Shown in pieces: positions 1 to 7,986 of a stretch of DNA of 64,000 nt. The DNA is from Leptolyngbya sp. NIES-2104 (GTDB lineage: Bacteria > Cyanobacteriota > Cyanobacteriia > Leptolyngbyales > Leptolyngbyaceae): contig NZ_BBWW01000001.1 of assembly GCF_001485215.1 (NCBI RefSeq), forward strand, positions 5,084,001 to 5,148,000, written 5' to 3'. Every line of letters starts with the position of its first letter. Within the stretch, counting starts at the first letter, position 1. The notes under the pieces were generated by a model that was not told the DNA's origin, made no database searches, and was given only the letters and a program-made list of their open reading frames with translations. The position numbers and the translations under genes were made by a program.

Positions 1-1
1 G

Positions 2-607
2 CTGCTCGTTACGGATTCTGTCCTTTCCGTTCCAGAAGTCGCGCCCGAAATTATCCAGATCGATCCGTATCCTTTGCTGTTTCACGCTCGCGAGTCTGGA
101 ACCGAGCAGATTGAAGATACTGAAGCAAATCGCCGCAAAGGATGGCAGCGAGTCGCATTGTTCACGTTTTATTTTCGTCCTAGCGGGTTGGATATCGCTG
201 ATTTAATCCCATCGGTGCGAGAAGTGGTTAAAGCACCGGATCGATCGAAGAAAGCCTTTTTCGGCTGGTATCCGTTTCATTGGAAATTGGGCTGGCAGCG
301 ATCGTTTGAGGCGTTACGAAAACATCGATTGATCGTGGCTCCGATTTTGCAGCGATTGATTCTAAATCGTGAACCGCAGATCGTGATTGATTGGGCAGAA
401 AAGGTTGCGAGTTGGGACTTTGAGCGGATTATTCCTTGTCACTTGGATGCCCCGATCGATGCTAATTCTCAGGAGTTTCGCGCTGCATTCAGTTTTTTAG
501 AAAAGGATGGCAGAGCTTTACCGGATGAAGACTTTGAACTTTTGAAAGAGATTGAGAAAGGCTTGATCAAAACGAAAGTAACTCCACCTGCGAAAGAGAA
601 GTTGTAA
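2..607 (+). CDS. DUF4336 domain protein (5' truncated by window edge)
   Basis: This is the C-terminal part of a DUF4336 family protein of unknown function. The frame is open from the first bases (LLVTDSVLSVPEV, then DPYPLLFHAR), so the true start lies outside the window. A TTG at 74 is in frame but conserved-looking sequence continues upstream of it, so I do not take it as a start. Visible features are tryptophan-rich segments (KGWQRVALF, WYPFHWKLGW) and a late IIPCHLDAP stretch. The family is often placed near metallo-beta-lactamase-like folds, but I cannot confirm metal ligands in this fragment. The stop codon TAA ends inside the first bases of the palindromic repeat that follows. Confidence 0.75.
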   Translation: MLVTDSVLSVPEVAPEIIQIDPYPLLFHARESGTEQIEDTEANRRKGWQRVALFTFYFRPSGLDIADLIPSVREVVKAPDRSKKAFFGWYPFHWKLGWQRSFEALRKHRLIVAPILQRLILNREPQIVIDWAEKVASWDFERIIPCHLDAPIDANSQEFRAAFSFLEKDGRALPDEDFELLKEIEKGLIKTKVTPPAKEKL

Positions 608-820
608 GAGGGTGTTTGAAAAGTATAAAAAGTCTCTTCGCTTCGATTGCATCCCGCCCGGAGCTAAACCTCTGGGCTAATCAGCGCAACCCTGCTAAAG
701 CAGGCTCAAGCGCAAGTTCTGCGGCTCTTAGTCCCGTTCAGGGGGCTTTCCTCGGTCAGCCCGGAGGTTCAGCTCCGGGCGGGTGAATGCAACAAACGAC
801 GACTTTTCAAACACCCTCTA
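607..820. repeat. Nested palindromic repeat element, copy 1
   Basis: A large inverted repeat. The outer arms are a perfect 18-bp match: 607-624 (AGAGGGTGTTTGAAAAGT) and its reverse complement at 802-819. Inside lies a second, imperfect pair of about 28 bp, built on CCCGCCCGGAGCT and GGGCTAA. The central part has short GC-rich stems and includes AGTCC. No ORF inside is convincing. The same architecture recurs at 882-1005, 10723-10920 and, as a half copy, near 37471. It has the look of a non-autonomous dispersed palindrome rather than a plain terminator. Confidence 0.8.
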
Positions 821-881
821 ACTAAGCGTGAATTTGGTGGTTTTTTTCGGCTTTGTTACTCACCCGCTTCGTTGTCAGCCC

Positions 882-1005
882 GCTCCGGAATAAAATTCGG
901 GGCTAACAGTGCGAAGTCCCTTCAGGACTGCAAGCCTTGTAATGATTCGCATTCAACCCCCTTCAGTGGGTTTCGCACGATCAGCCCCGAATTTTATTCC
1001 GGGGC
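882..1005. repeat. Nested palindromic repeat element, copy 2
   Basis: The left arm at 882-906 (GCTCCGGAATAAAATTCGGG, then GCTAA) pairs with 981-1005 with only one or two mismatches. The loop carries CGAAGTCCCTTCAGGACTG, which is itself a small stem. Flanking sequence (CACCCGCTTCG before, CGAGTCAGCATCGAAGCGG after) resembles the flanks of the copies at 607-820 and 10723-10920. Predicted ORFs at 872-1204 and 909-1109 run through the palindrome and look spurious. The element sits about 130 bp upstream of secD. Confidence 0.8.
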
Positions 1006-1133
1006 GAGTCAGCATCGAAGCGGAAAGATTTATCGAATTCACACTATCTCGCAATACTCGATCGAATTCGTATCCTCTGCAACGTCCTGCAAAGAAAGCG
1101 CTATCATAGCCTTTGTCATAACACCGAACGGCT

Positions 1134-2558
1134 ATGGGACGGCAGCGAGGATTACTTCTATTAATTTTAGTGTTGGTGCTTGGCTCGATCTATATCATCT
1201 TTGATCAGCGCCATTTTCCAGCATTATTGGGCTTGGATTTACGCGGTGGATCGCAAATCACGATTCAGGTTAAGCCTACCGCAGAAATACAGAAAATTAC
1301 ATCACAGCAGCTAGAAGATGTACAGCGGGTGATCGAAGGTCGGATTAACGGTTTGGGCGTATCGGAACCCCTCGTGCAAACAGCGGGCGAAGATCAGATT
1401 CTCGTTCAGTTGCCGGGTGTCAACGATCCAGAACAGGCTGAGCGAGTTTTGGGCGGTACAGCACAGCTTGATTTTCGGGCACAAAAGGCGGGAACCGAAG
1501 CAAGACTTCCGATCGAACAATCAATCCGTCAAGATCTCCTCAAGAAACAGGACGAACTCCGTAAATCTGGGGACGAAAAAGCGATCGCTGAAAATCAAGC
1601 GGCAATCAAACGCAGCAATGATGCGATCGCGTCTCTGTTCGATCCGCCTGCGCTCGTGGGTAAGAACCTGAAAAATGCTTTTCCTGAATCCGCTCCAGGC
1701 TCGAACTCGTTTAGCGTCGGATTGCAATTCGATCAAGAAGGCGGCGAGAAATTTGCTCAACTGACGAAAACTTTGGCGGGAACAGGTCGATCGCTCGGAA
1801 TTTTTCTCGATAACGGTTTGATCAGCTTTCCAAGCGTTGGAGCCGAATTTGCTCAAACCGGAATTACAGGTGGCGGGGCGACGATCACGGGACGATTTAC
1901 CGCTCAAGAAGCGACCGATTTAGCCGTACAGCTTCGCGGTGGTGCTTTACCGCTTCCGGTTGAAGTCGTAGAAAACCGAACCGTCGGCGCAACCCTCGGA
2001 CGCGATAGTATTCAGAGCAGTATTTATGCGGGAATTGGCGGATTGCTGCTGGTACTCGGTTTCATGATCGTTTACTACCGTTTACCGGGCGTGATTAGTG
2101 CAATTTCGCTGATCATCTATTCGCTATTGACTTACGCCGGATTCAAACTGCTCGGTGTGACCTTGACGCTGCCTGGAATTGCTGGATTTATTCTCAGCAT
2201 TGGGATGGCGGTCGATGCGAACATTCTAATCTTTGAGCGGACTCGCGAGGAATTGCTGGCAGGAAAAACGCTTTATCGATCGGTAGAATCCGGTTTCTTC
2301 CGCGCTTTCTCCAGCATTCTCGATAGTAACGTCACAACTGCGATCGCTTGTATCGCCCTGATCTGGTTCGGTTCAGGACTGGTCAAAGGATTTGGTGTCA
2401 CCCTACTGTTAGGGGTTGCCATCAGTATGTTCACGGCTGTCACCTGTAGTCGAACACTGATGATGTACGCGATCACATTTCCGGGACTTCGCAAGCCTGC
2501 ATGGTTCTGCCCTAATCTTCCAAAAGCTAAACAATCGATCTCGGAGACCACCTCATGA
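1134..2558 (+). CDS. secD: Protein translocase subunit SecD
   Basis: SecD is the inner-membrane partner of SecYEG that uses the proton gradient to complete protein export, in cyanobacteria at thylakoid and plasma membranes. The 474-residue product has an N-terminal membrane segment (residues 6-22), the family motif LGLDLRGG near residue 34, a periplasmic or lumenal P1 region to about residue 280, and five more membrane helices. The helix with GMAVDANILIFER near residue 360 is the RND-type proton-relay helix. Length is normal for cyanobacterial SecD. The ATG at 1134 gives a full N-terminal helix. The stop overlaps the secF start by four bases (ATGA), indicating translational coupling. Confidence 0.97.
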   Translation: MGRQRGLLLLILVLVLGSIYIIFDQRHFPALLGLDLRGGSQITIQVKPTAEIQKITSQQLEDVQRVIEGRINGLGVSEPLVQTAGEDQILVQLPGVNDPEQAERVLGGTAQLDFRAQKAGTEARLPIEQSIRQDLLKKQDELRKSGDEKAIAENQAAIKRSNDAIASLFDPPALVGKNLKNAFPESAPGSNSFSVGLQFDQEGGEKFAQLTKTLAGTGRSLGIFLDNGLISFPSVGAEFAQTGITGGGATITGRFTAQEATDLAVQLRGGALPLPVEVVENRTVGATLGRDSIQSSIYAGIGGLLLVLGFMIVYYRLPGVISAISLIIYSLLTYAGFKLLGVTLTLPGIAGFILSIGMAVDANILIFERTREELLAGKTLYRSVESGFFRAFSSILDSNVTTAIACIALIWFGSGLVKGFGVTLLLGVAISMFTAVTCSRTLMMYAITFPGLRKPAWFCPNLPKAKQSISETTS

Positions 2559-3517
2559 AACTGAATGTGATTCGTCAAAGAGGATTGTGGTGGACGATTT
2601 CTGCAATCTGTATTCTGGCAGGCATCATTGCAATGGTGATTCTGCAAACCCAAATCGGTACGCCGTTGCGTCCAGGGCTGGACTTCAAAGGTGGAACGCG
2701 GCTTCAGGTTGAACTCGATTGTAGTGTGCCTGGAAACTGCGATCGACCGATTAGCCTAGATGCGATTCGTGAGGTACTGAAATCTCAGGAACTAGGCGAT
2801 GCCAGTATTCAAATCGTCGGGCAGGAACAACGAGCGGCATTGATTCGGACGAATACGCTCAGTGTCGATCAGCGCACCAAACTTCAAGCAGAACTCGAAT
2901 CGAAAATCGGAAAGTTTGATGCCAAGAAAACGCAAATTGATACGGTTGGACCGACGATCGGTAGACAGCTTTTTCAATCGGCTCTCATTGCATTGATCGT
3001 GTCCTTCGCAGGAATCACGCTCTACATGACGTTCCGTTTTGAGTTGGACTACGCAATTTTCGCTATCATCGCGCTTTTTCACGATGTTCTGATCACGGTT
3101 GGTTTCTTTGCGATTCTGGGACTGACACCGCTCAGAACTGAAGTCGATAGTTTATTTGTCGTGGCGCTGTTAACGATCGTGGGTTTCTCGGTCAATGACA
3201 CGGTTGTAATTTACGATCGCGTTCGTGAAACGATTCAACTTAATCCGGGTCGTCACATTAATGAAATCGTAGACGATGCGGTGAATCAAACTTTAACGCG
3301 ATCGATTAACACGACGTTAACCGTATTACTAACGCTGTTTGCGCTCTTCTTGTTCGGGGGTGATACGCTGCGAAACTTTGCTTTGGCGCTGATTATTGGT
3401 TTTACGATGGGGGCATATTCAAGTATCTTCATCGCGAGTTCACTGTTAGCGCTGTGGCGAGAAAAGCGGGGGCGGGCATTTGCGCCTGTGAAAACTGCTG
3501 AAGTCAGTAGTGATTAG
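2555..3517 (+). CDS. secF: Protein translocase subunit SecF
   Basis: SecF forms a complex with SecD to drive late steps of protein export. The 320-residue product starts with one membrane helix, followed by the family motif GLDFKGGTRL near residue 41, an external domain, and five C-terminal helices. SVNDTVVIYDRVRE near residue 215 is the conserved SecF proton-relay segment. The ATG overlaps the secD stop (ATGA), so the two are almost certainly one operon. A small membrane protein gene follows 11 bases after the stop and may be co-transcribed. Confidence 0.97.
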   Translation: MKLNVIRQRGLWWTISAICILAGIIAMVILQTQIGTPLRPGLDFKGGTRLQVELDCSVPGNCDRPISLDAIREVLKSQELGDASIQIVGQEQRAALIRTNTLSVDQRTKLQAELESKIGKFDAKKTQIDTVGPTIGRQLFQSALIALIVSFAGITLYMTFRFELDYAIFAIIALFHDVLITVGFFAILGLTPLRTEVDSLFVVALLTIVGFSVNDTVVIYDRVRETIQLNPGRHINEIVDDAVNQTLTRSINTTLTVLLTLFALFLFGGDTLRNFALALIIGFTMGAYSSIFIASSLLALWREKRGRAFAPVKTAEVSSD

Positions 3518-3528
3518 GTTAGAAGCGT

Positions 3529-3936
3529 ATGACACACCCGGATTTTATTGATCCGTCTGAACTTGATCCAAAATTCCAAGCCGCCGTTCAACGACTGCAC
3601 CGGATGACGGTGATCGGACGGTGGCTGGTTGTTTTGGGATTGTGGTTGACGATCGGCGTTCTCAGTCTTTGGGGATTGCGCTACCCGATTTCGCTGATGA
3701 TGCAGTATTTCACTTGGGCAGCATTGCGGCATGGACTGGCGGGAAATCTCGCAGCCTCGATCGGGTTAGGGATTTGTGTTGGAATGACACTGAGCGTTTT
3801 GATTTGGCAGAGTCGCAATATTCTTTTTGGTTTGCCCACCGATGAGCGTCAGCGTCTTGAAAAAATCGTTCTCAAAATTCGCCAACAAGGTCAAAGCCAT
3901 CCGCTTTGGAGATGGATTGAACCGAATAAAAAATAA
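3529..3936 (+). CDS. Small conserved-looking membrane protein, function unknown
   Basis: A 135-residue protein that I do not recognise. It has a soluble N-terminal stretch (DPKFQAAVQRLHRM), two clear hydrophobic helices at about residues 32-52 and 75-95, and a basic, hydrophilic C-terminus (DERQRLEKIVLKIRQQ). There is no signal peptidase site and no cysteine. It begins 11 bases after secF on the same strand, so it probably shares the secDF transcript. That position alone does not establish a role in export. Confidence 0.7.
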   Translation: MTHPDFIDPSELDPKFQAAVQRLHRMTVIGRWLVVLGLWLTIGVLSLWGLRYPISLMMQYFTWAALRHGLAGNLAASIGLGICVGMTLSVLIWQSRNILFGLPTDERQRLEKIVLKIRQQGQSHPLWRWIEPNKK

Positions 3937-3973
3937 TTGGCTACCGTAAAGAGAGTGTGTTTCAAGAGGGAAT

Positions 3974-4744
3974 ATGCAGCGCTCTGAACGTCATTCGCCA
4001 TTTACGGCATTTCTGCAAGTTGCCACGATCGTTTCAATTTTGGCAACGATCGCGGTCAATGCCATCTCAAATATCTATCCATTAAGAGAACTGAATATCG
4101 GTCAGATTGCGAACACGATTCTTGGAGGTGTACTCGTCACGCCAGCCAATTATGCTTTTGCAATTTGGGGTGTCATTTACCTTGGATTAATCGCTTTCGG
4201 AATCTATCAAGTTTTACCTTCACAGCGTTACAATTCGTATTTACTGAAGTTACGCGCTCCAATCATTTGGTCATCTGTTTTCCAAATCGTTTGGGTATAT
4301 CTTTTCCAGTTGCAGCAATTTTGGCTATCGGTTGTTTTCATGTTTGGGATTCTGTTGAATCTGATTGCTGCTTTCATTTGGTCTAGATTTCCAAAGAGCC
4401 GTCAAGAAAAATGGTTTGCTCGGATTCCGATCGCGATTTATCTCGGTTGGATTAGTGTTGCTTCGATCGTGAATGTTGCCTCTGCACTTTATGCGTCTCG
4501 GTGGAATGGATTTGGTATTGATGCAACGATCTGGACAGTATTAATGATCCTGATTGCGACGGTAATTTCAGCAGTGATCGCAATTCGATACGGTGATATT
4601 GCGTTTACAGGCGTAATTATTTGGGCGTTGGTTGCGATCGCAGTTCGTCAATTTGCCCAATCTGCGATTCTCATTACTGCGATCGGAAGCGCGATCGTGC
4701 TTATCCTTCTGCTGATTTTTAGAAATCGTTCCCGTGGTGCATGA
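3974..4744 (+). CDS. TspO/MBR-related tryptophan-rich membrane protein
   Basis: A 256-residue polytopic membrane protein with about seven hydrophobic segments. VTPANYAFAIWGVIYLGL, near residue 55, resembles the first-loop signature of tryptophan-rich sensory proteins of the TspO/MBR type, in which a Pro, a Phe-Ala and a Trp-x-x-Tyr occur in this spacing. Those proteins bind tetrapyrroles or related ligands, which would be plausible in a phototroph. The protein is longer than classical TspO (about 160 residues), so it belongs to the longer subfamily and its ligand is open. A ribosome-binding-like AGAGGGA lies just before the ATG. Confidence 0.7.
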   Translation: MQRSERHSPFTAFLQVATIVSILATIAVNAISNIYPLRELNIGQIANTILGGVLVTPANYAFAIWGVIYLGLIAFGIYQVLPSQRYNSYLLKLRAPIIWSSVFQIVWVYLFQLQQFWLSVVFMFGILLNLIAAFIWSRFPKSRQEKWFARIPIAIYLGWISVASIVNVASALYASRWNGFGIDATIWTVLMILIATVISAVIAIRYGDIAFTGVIIWALVAIAVRQFAQSAILITAIGSAIVLILLLIFRNRSRGA

Positions 4745-4794
4745 CGCGCATCAGTTCGCCTGATTGAATTAAACGCAGAGTCGGAATTTTCAAG

Positions 4795-5250
4795 ATGGCG
4801 TTTGATTACTCGATCGATTTCACCCAAATCAATTTCCGAGAGCATCCAGAACTGTACCGCGTTGGAAAAGGCGAACAAGGCGTTTTATTGGTGGAACCCT
4901 ATAAAAGCGAAATTCTGCCGCATTGGAGGTTCAAAACGCCGGAGATTGCACAAATTTCCGCCGATAAAATCTACCAGCTTTTTCAGGAATACAAAGCGCA
5001 GGGTGATTTTGTTGGGATGGACATGGCGCGAAAATTTTTGCAGATGGGATATACGCGATCGCGACGTTACGCCAATCACAAATCCGGTCGCAAGTATGGT
5101 ACGGATAAAACTGTTTTACCGCGTGAAGAAGACCCGATCAAAGCTGAATCCGCCAAGATTTTTTATGAGAAATGGCAGCAAGCAAAACTTGACCCGGAAT
5201 ACATGACGCAACTCAGAGCACATCGCGATCGCTACGAAGATGTGAAATAG
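4795..5250 (+). CDS. DUF4385 domain protein
   Basis: A 151-residue soluble protein that resembles the DUF4385 family, whose function is unknown. Features that fit are an N-terminal FDYSIDFTQINFREHPELY, a central WRFKTPEIA, and a basic segment with GYTRSRRYANHKSGRKY at about residues 82-98. The basic run could suggest contact with nucleic acid, but that is only inference. It has no membrane segment or signal peptide. It is followed 29 bases later by the Ap4A phosphorylase gene on the same strand. Confidence 0.8.
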   Translation: MAFDYSIDFTQINFREHPELYRVGKGEQGVLLVEPYKSEILPHWRFKTPEIAQISADKIYQLFQEYKAQGDFVGMDMARKFLQMGYTRSRRYANHKSGRKYGTDKTVLPREEDPIKAESAKIFYEKWQQAKLDPEYMTQLRAHRDRYEDVK

Positions 5251-5279
5251 TTAAGAGTGTTAATCGGTGCTCTTTTACT

Positions 5280-6194
5280 ATGTCTGAACATCTGTCGCTG
5301 TTGGAAAATCCTGGAACCTTGTGGCAACGCACGATCGAGCAAACGCAACACGCTCTTTCTTGTGGTGCACTTCTGTCAATTCCAACCAGTCAGACTTTCA
5401 TCGAGCAAGCAGGAGCTAGATTTCTCGTTCGCATCGTGACAAATCTGATTCGTAAAGAAGTTGCTGATTTGAAGCAGAAACAAGAAGAGATTGCAACTGG
5501 AAAACCGATCGATCCATTTCTACCGTACGATCGCGATTTATTTGTTGTTGATATTTCTGATACTCACGTCTGTCTACTCAATAAATTTAACGTTGTCGAA
5601 AATCATCTTTTAATCATTACCCGCGCATTTGAAGAGCAAGAATCGTTATTAACCTTCAGTGATCTCGAAGCGATGTGGGCGTGTTTATCTGAAGTAGAGG
5701 GTTTAGCGTTTTATAACGGCGGATCTGTTGCGGGTGCAAGTCAGCGCCACAAGCATTTACAACTCGTTCCCTTTCCGTTTGTTCAGAATGGCGATCGCTT
5801 ACCGATCGATCCATTAATCCAATCTGTGAACTCCTTTGAAATTACCGTCATTCCTGAATTTCCTTTTACTCATGCCTTTAAGAAGCTCGATCGTATCAAC
5901 ACACCTGATCAACTTCTAAAGTGCTATTCCGAACTTTTAGAAGTGGTGGGAATTGATTCTCATCAGCCGATACAAACGGCTCCGTATAATTTCTTAGCGA
6001 CGCGGGAATGGATGATGATTGTGCCGCGATCACAAGCTGAATATCGTGCGATCGCCGTGAATTCTCTTGCTTTTGCGGGTGCGCTGCTTGTCCGAACTCC
6101 TGAGCAACTCGAAACCCTAAAACAATTACGTCCGTTAAATTTTCTAAAGAACGTTGCGGTAATGTCCTCAACTCGTGAGGCTGATCATAATTAA
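5280..6194 (+). CDS. Ap4A phosphorylase (ATP adenylyltransferase, HIT-like)
   Basis: This enzyme cleaves diadenosine tetraphosphate with phosphate to give ATP and ADP, clearing a stress-linked dinucleotide. The 304-residue product carries QRHKHLQLVP, in which His157, His159 and Gln161 form the HxHxQ catalytic signature of the Apa1/Apa2 branch of the HIT superfamily. An upstream FLPYDRDLFV and a C-terminal YNFLATREWMMIVPRS, which fits the family's C-terminal domain, support the call. Length is typical of Apa2-type enzymes. The PPK2 gene begins 24 bases downstream, linking two nucleotide-phosphate enzymes in one probable transcript. Confidence 0.9.
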   Translation: MSEHLSLLENPGTLWQRTIEQTQHALSCGALLSIPTSQTFIEQAGARFLVRIVTNLIRKEVADLKQKQEEIATGKPIDPFLPYDRDLFVVDISDTHVCLLNKFNVVENHLLIITRAFEEQESLLTFSDLEAMWACLSEVEGLAFYNGGSVAGASQRHKHLQLVPFPFVQNGDRLPIDPLIQSVNSFEITVIPEFPFTHAFKKLDRINTPDQLLKCYSELLEVVGIDSHQPIQTAPYNFLATREWMMIVPRSQAEYRAIAVNSLAFAGALLVRTPEQLETLKQLRPLNFLKNVAVMSSTREADHN

Positions 6195-6218
6195 GGGATA
6201 GACTCCGCGAGAAATCCC

Positions 6219-7085
6219 ATGAAACTCGATCGATTTATCGTTCCACCGAACCAGAAGATTAAGCTAAAAGATTACAGTCCAGCTTATACAAATGGCTTGA
6301 AAGATAAAGCCGCTGCTCAAGCTGAACTCCAGGAAGGTGTGCAAAAACTTGCTAAATATCAAGACATTCTTTATGCTCAAGACTCTTATGCGTTGCTTGT
6401 TGTATTTCAAGCAATGGATGCAGCCGGAAAGGACAGCACGATTAAACATGTCATGTCCGGTGTAAATCCCCAGGGTTGCCAGGTTTTCAGCTTCAAAGCG
6501 CCATCTTCAGAGGACTTGGATCACGATTATCTTTGGCGTTCATTTAAATCTTTACCAGAACGTGGAAGAATCGGAATTTTCAATCGCTCTTATTACGAAG
6601 AAGTTCTTGTCGTGCGGGTTCATCCTGAATTACTTGCCAAGCAAAAGTTACCCAAAGAAGCACAAGGCGATGATATTTGGAAAAAACGATTCAAGCAGAT
6701 TAATCACTTTGAAGAGTATTTAGTAGACAACGGGATTATTGTCTTAAAGTTCTTTCTGAATGTGTCAAAAGAAGAACAGAAAAAGCGATTTCTTGATCGA
6801 ATTGATTTGGATGAAAAGAATTGGAAATTCTCAGCCTCAGATGCAAAAGAACGGCAGCATTGGGATGAATACATGCACGCCTATGAAGACCTGTTTAGCC
6901 ATACCAGTACTGATCATGCTCCTTGGCACATTATTCCAGCCGATCACAAATGGTTTACTCGTTTAGCAGTTTCTAATATCATTGTGGATAAACTAAAATC
7001 GCTAAACCTGTACTATCCAAAAGTCAGTGAACAGCATCGAGCAGAGTTACTCGAAGTTAAAAAAGAGTTAGAGCACGAGAAGTAA
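6219..7085 (+). CDS. Polyphosphate:nucleotide phosphotransferase, PPK2 family
   Basis: PPK2 enzymes transfer phosphate from inorganic polyphosphate to AMP or ADP. The 288-residue product has a Walker A-like FQAMDAAGKDSTIKHV near residue 68, a lid region with VNPQGCQVFSFKAPS, and a Walker B-like IGIFNRSYYEEVLVVRVHPE near residue 119. The VNPQGCQVFSFKAP type of sequence is characteristic of class III PPK2, which can phosphorylate both AMP and ADP. Assignment to class III is by motif resemblance only. It follows the Ap4A phosphorylase by 24 bases, and that enzyme's product ADP would be a substrate here. Confidence 0.93.
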   Translation: MKLDRFIVPPNQKIKLKDYSPAYTNGLKDKAAAQAELQEGVQKLAKYQDILYAQDSYALLVVFQAMDAAGKDSTIKHVMSGVNPQGCQVFSFKAPSSEDLDHDYLWRSFKSLPERGRIGIFNRSYYEEVLVVRVHPELLAKQKLPKEAQGDDIWKKRFKQINHFEEYLVDNGIIVLKFFLNVSKEEQKKRFLDRIDLDEKNWKFSASDAKERQHWDEYMHAYEDLFSHTSTDHAPWHIIPADHKWFTRLAVSNIIVDKLKSLNLYYPKVSEQHRAELLEVKKELEHEK

Positions 7086-7102
7086 TTTCGCTGTGTAAAG
7101 CG

Positions 7103-7148
7103 TCAAGGAGCAATGCAAAGTCTTAGATGAATCTGCATTGCTCCTTGA
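7103..7148. terminator. Hairpin between convergent genes (probable terminator)
   Basis: A perfect 15-bp inverted repeat (TCAAGGAGCAATGCA at 7103-7117, complement at 7134-7148) with a 16-base loop, lying between the end of the PPK2 gene and the end of the convergent minus-strand gene. The T-run after it is weak (TGTTTTAG). It could serve either strand. Confidence 0.65.
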
Positions 7149-7204
7149 TGTTTTAGAGCGTTTTTAGAGATTCCCACACCAGAAGTGCAAGAACATCGAT
7201 CGCA

Positions 7205-7675
7205 TTAAGCGTCTTTTTCAGCTTTTGCAGCAGCACGCTCGATCTTGTGGCTAAACGTGATCAGCGCTTTACCCAAAGTATGCACCGGACCCTTCACGCC
7301 GCGTCCAGTTTCATCGCCGATCGCGTTTGTGTGCTCACCGAGTTTTTGCAGTGCTTCTACAATCTGGCTGGCTTCGGTCTTCTTCGCTTTCAGTAGTTTC
7401 TTCAACTCCTTTAGAGAAGCAGACAATTCCTTGATGTTGTCTTCTTTGTGACCCTTGAGAAAATCTACCCATTCATCGATCGAATCGATCGCTTCTTCGG
7501 ATTCAACCTCAGTAGCATCACTATGTAGAATTTCCGTCAAAGATTCAATATCAGGAGCATTATCGAGATCGTTTTCAACGGCTGCTGAATCTGATTTCTT
7601 TGCAGTTTTTTGCTCCTTTTCAGCTTCAGAAGAATGCTCTTCTTTTGGCGAAGTTTTTTCGTTTTTAGTTGCCAT
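7205..7675 (-). CDS. Charged helical protein, function unknown
   Basis: A 156-residue protein that I do not recognise. The first 35 residues are a lysine- and glutamate-rich low-complexity stretch (TKNEKTSPKEEHSSEAEKEQ). The middle is acidic, and the C-terminal half is predicted helical, with SLKELKKLLKAKKTEAS and a final KIERAAAKAEKDA. There is no membrane segment or cysteine. AGGAG eight bases upstream of the ATG supports the start. It is divergent from sigF across 311 bp. The composition suggests a disordered tail on a helical bundle. Confidence 0.75.
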   Translation of the reverse strand: MATKNEKTSPKEEHSSEAEKEQKTAKKSDSAAVENDLDNAPDIESLTEILHSDATEVESEEAIDSIDEWVDFLKGHKEDNIKELSASLKELKKLLKAKKTEASQIVEALQKLGEHTNAIGDETGRGVKGPVHTLGKALITFSHKIERAAAKAEKDA

Positions 7676-7986
7676 AGTTCTTGCTCCTTCTATGTTTCAG
7701 CAAAGTTATACGAATAAAAATAGAGTCGATTAAATTCATTTCCCTCTGCCAAAAGAAGCGATATAGATCACACTTTGGACAGAGTGCAATCACACTAGAA
7801 ATATGACGCAGATCACAGCATAAAATTGGCTGAAATGCCCTCTCTAGAAGGGCTTAATAATTTGCGTGTTTCTGCCGAATTCATACCAGAATAAACTCGA
7901 TCAGTACCGTAAAACGACGATGGTTTTAGACAGTCTCTCTACAGAAAATAGGCTCAACGCTGATATGAACTTTGACCTTGTGGTAG
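7676..7986. promoter_or_regulatory. Divergent intergenic region with phased TCACA motifs upstream of sigF
   Basis: The 311-bp gap between the charged-protein gene and sigF holds three ATCACA motifs at 7767, 7789 and 7812, about 22-23 bp apart, that is, on the same face of the helix. A short stem (GCCCT/AGGGC) lies at 7837-7853. TCACA is the half site of CRP-type regulators, but I see no full TGTGA-N6-TCACA site. No sigma-70 promoter can be assigned with confidence. Confidence 0.35.

Noticed and set aside
872-1204. ORFs through the palindromic repeat upstream of secD
   Set aside because: They run across both arms of the palindrome and into the secD start in another frame, and have no family likeness.
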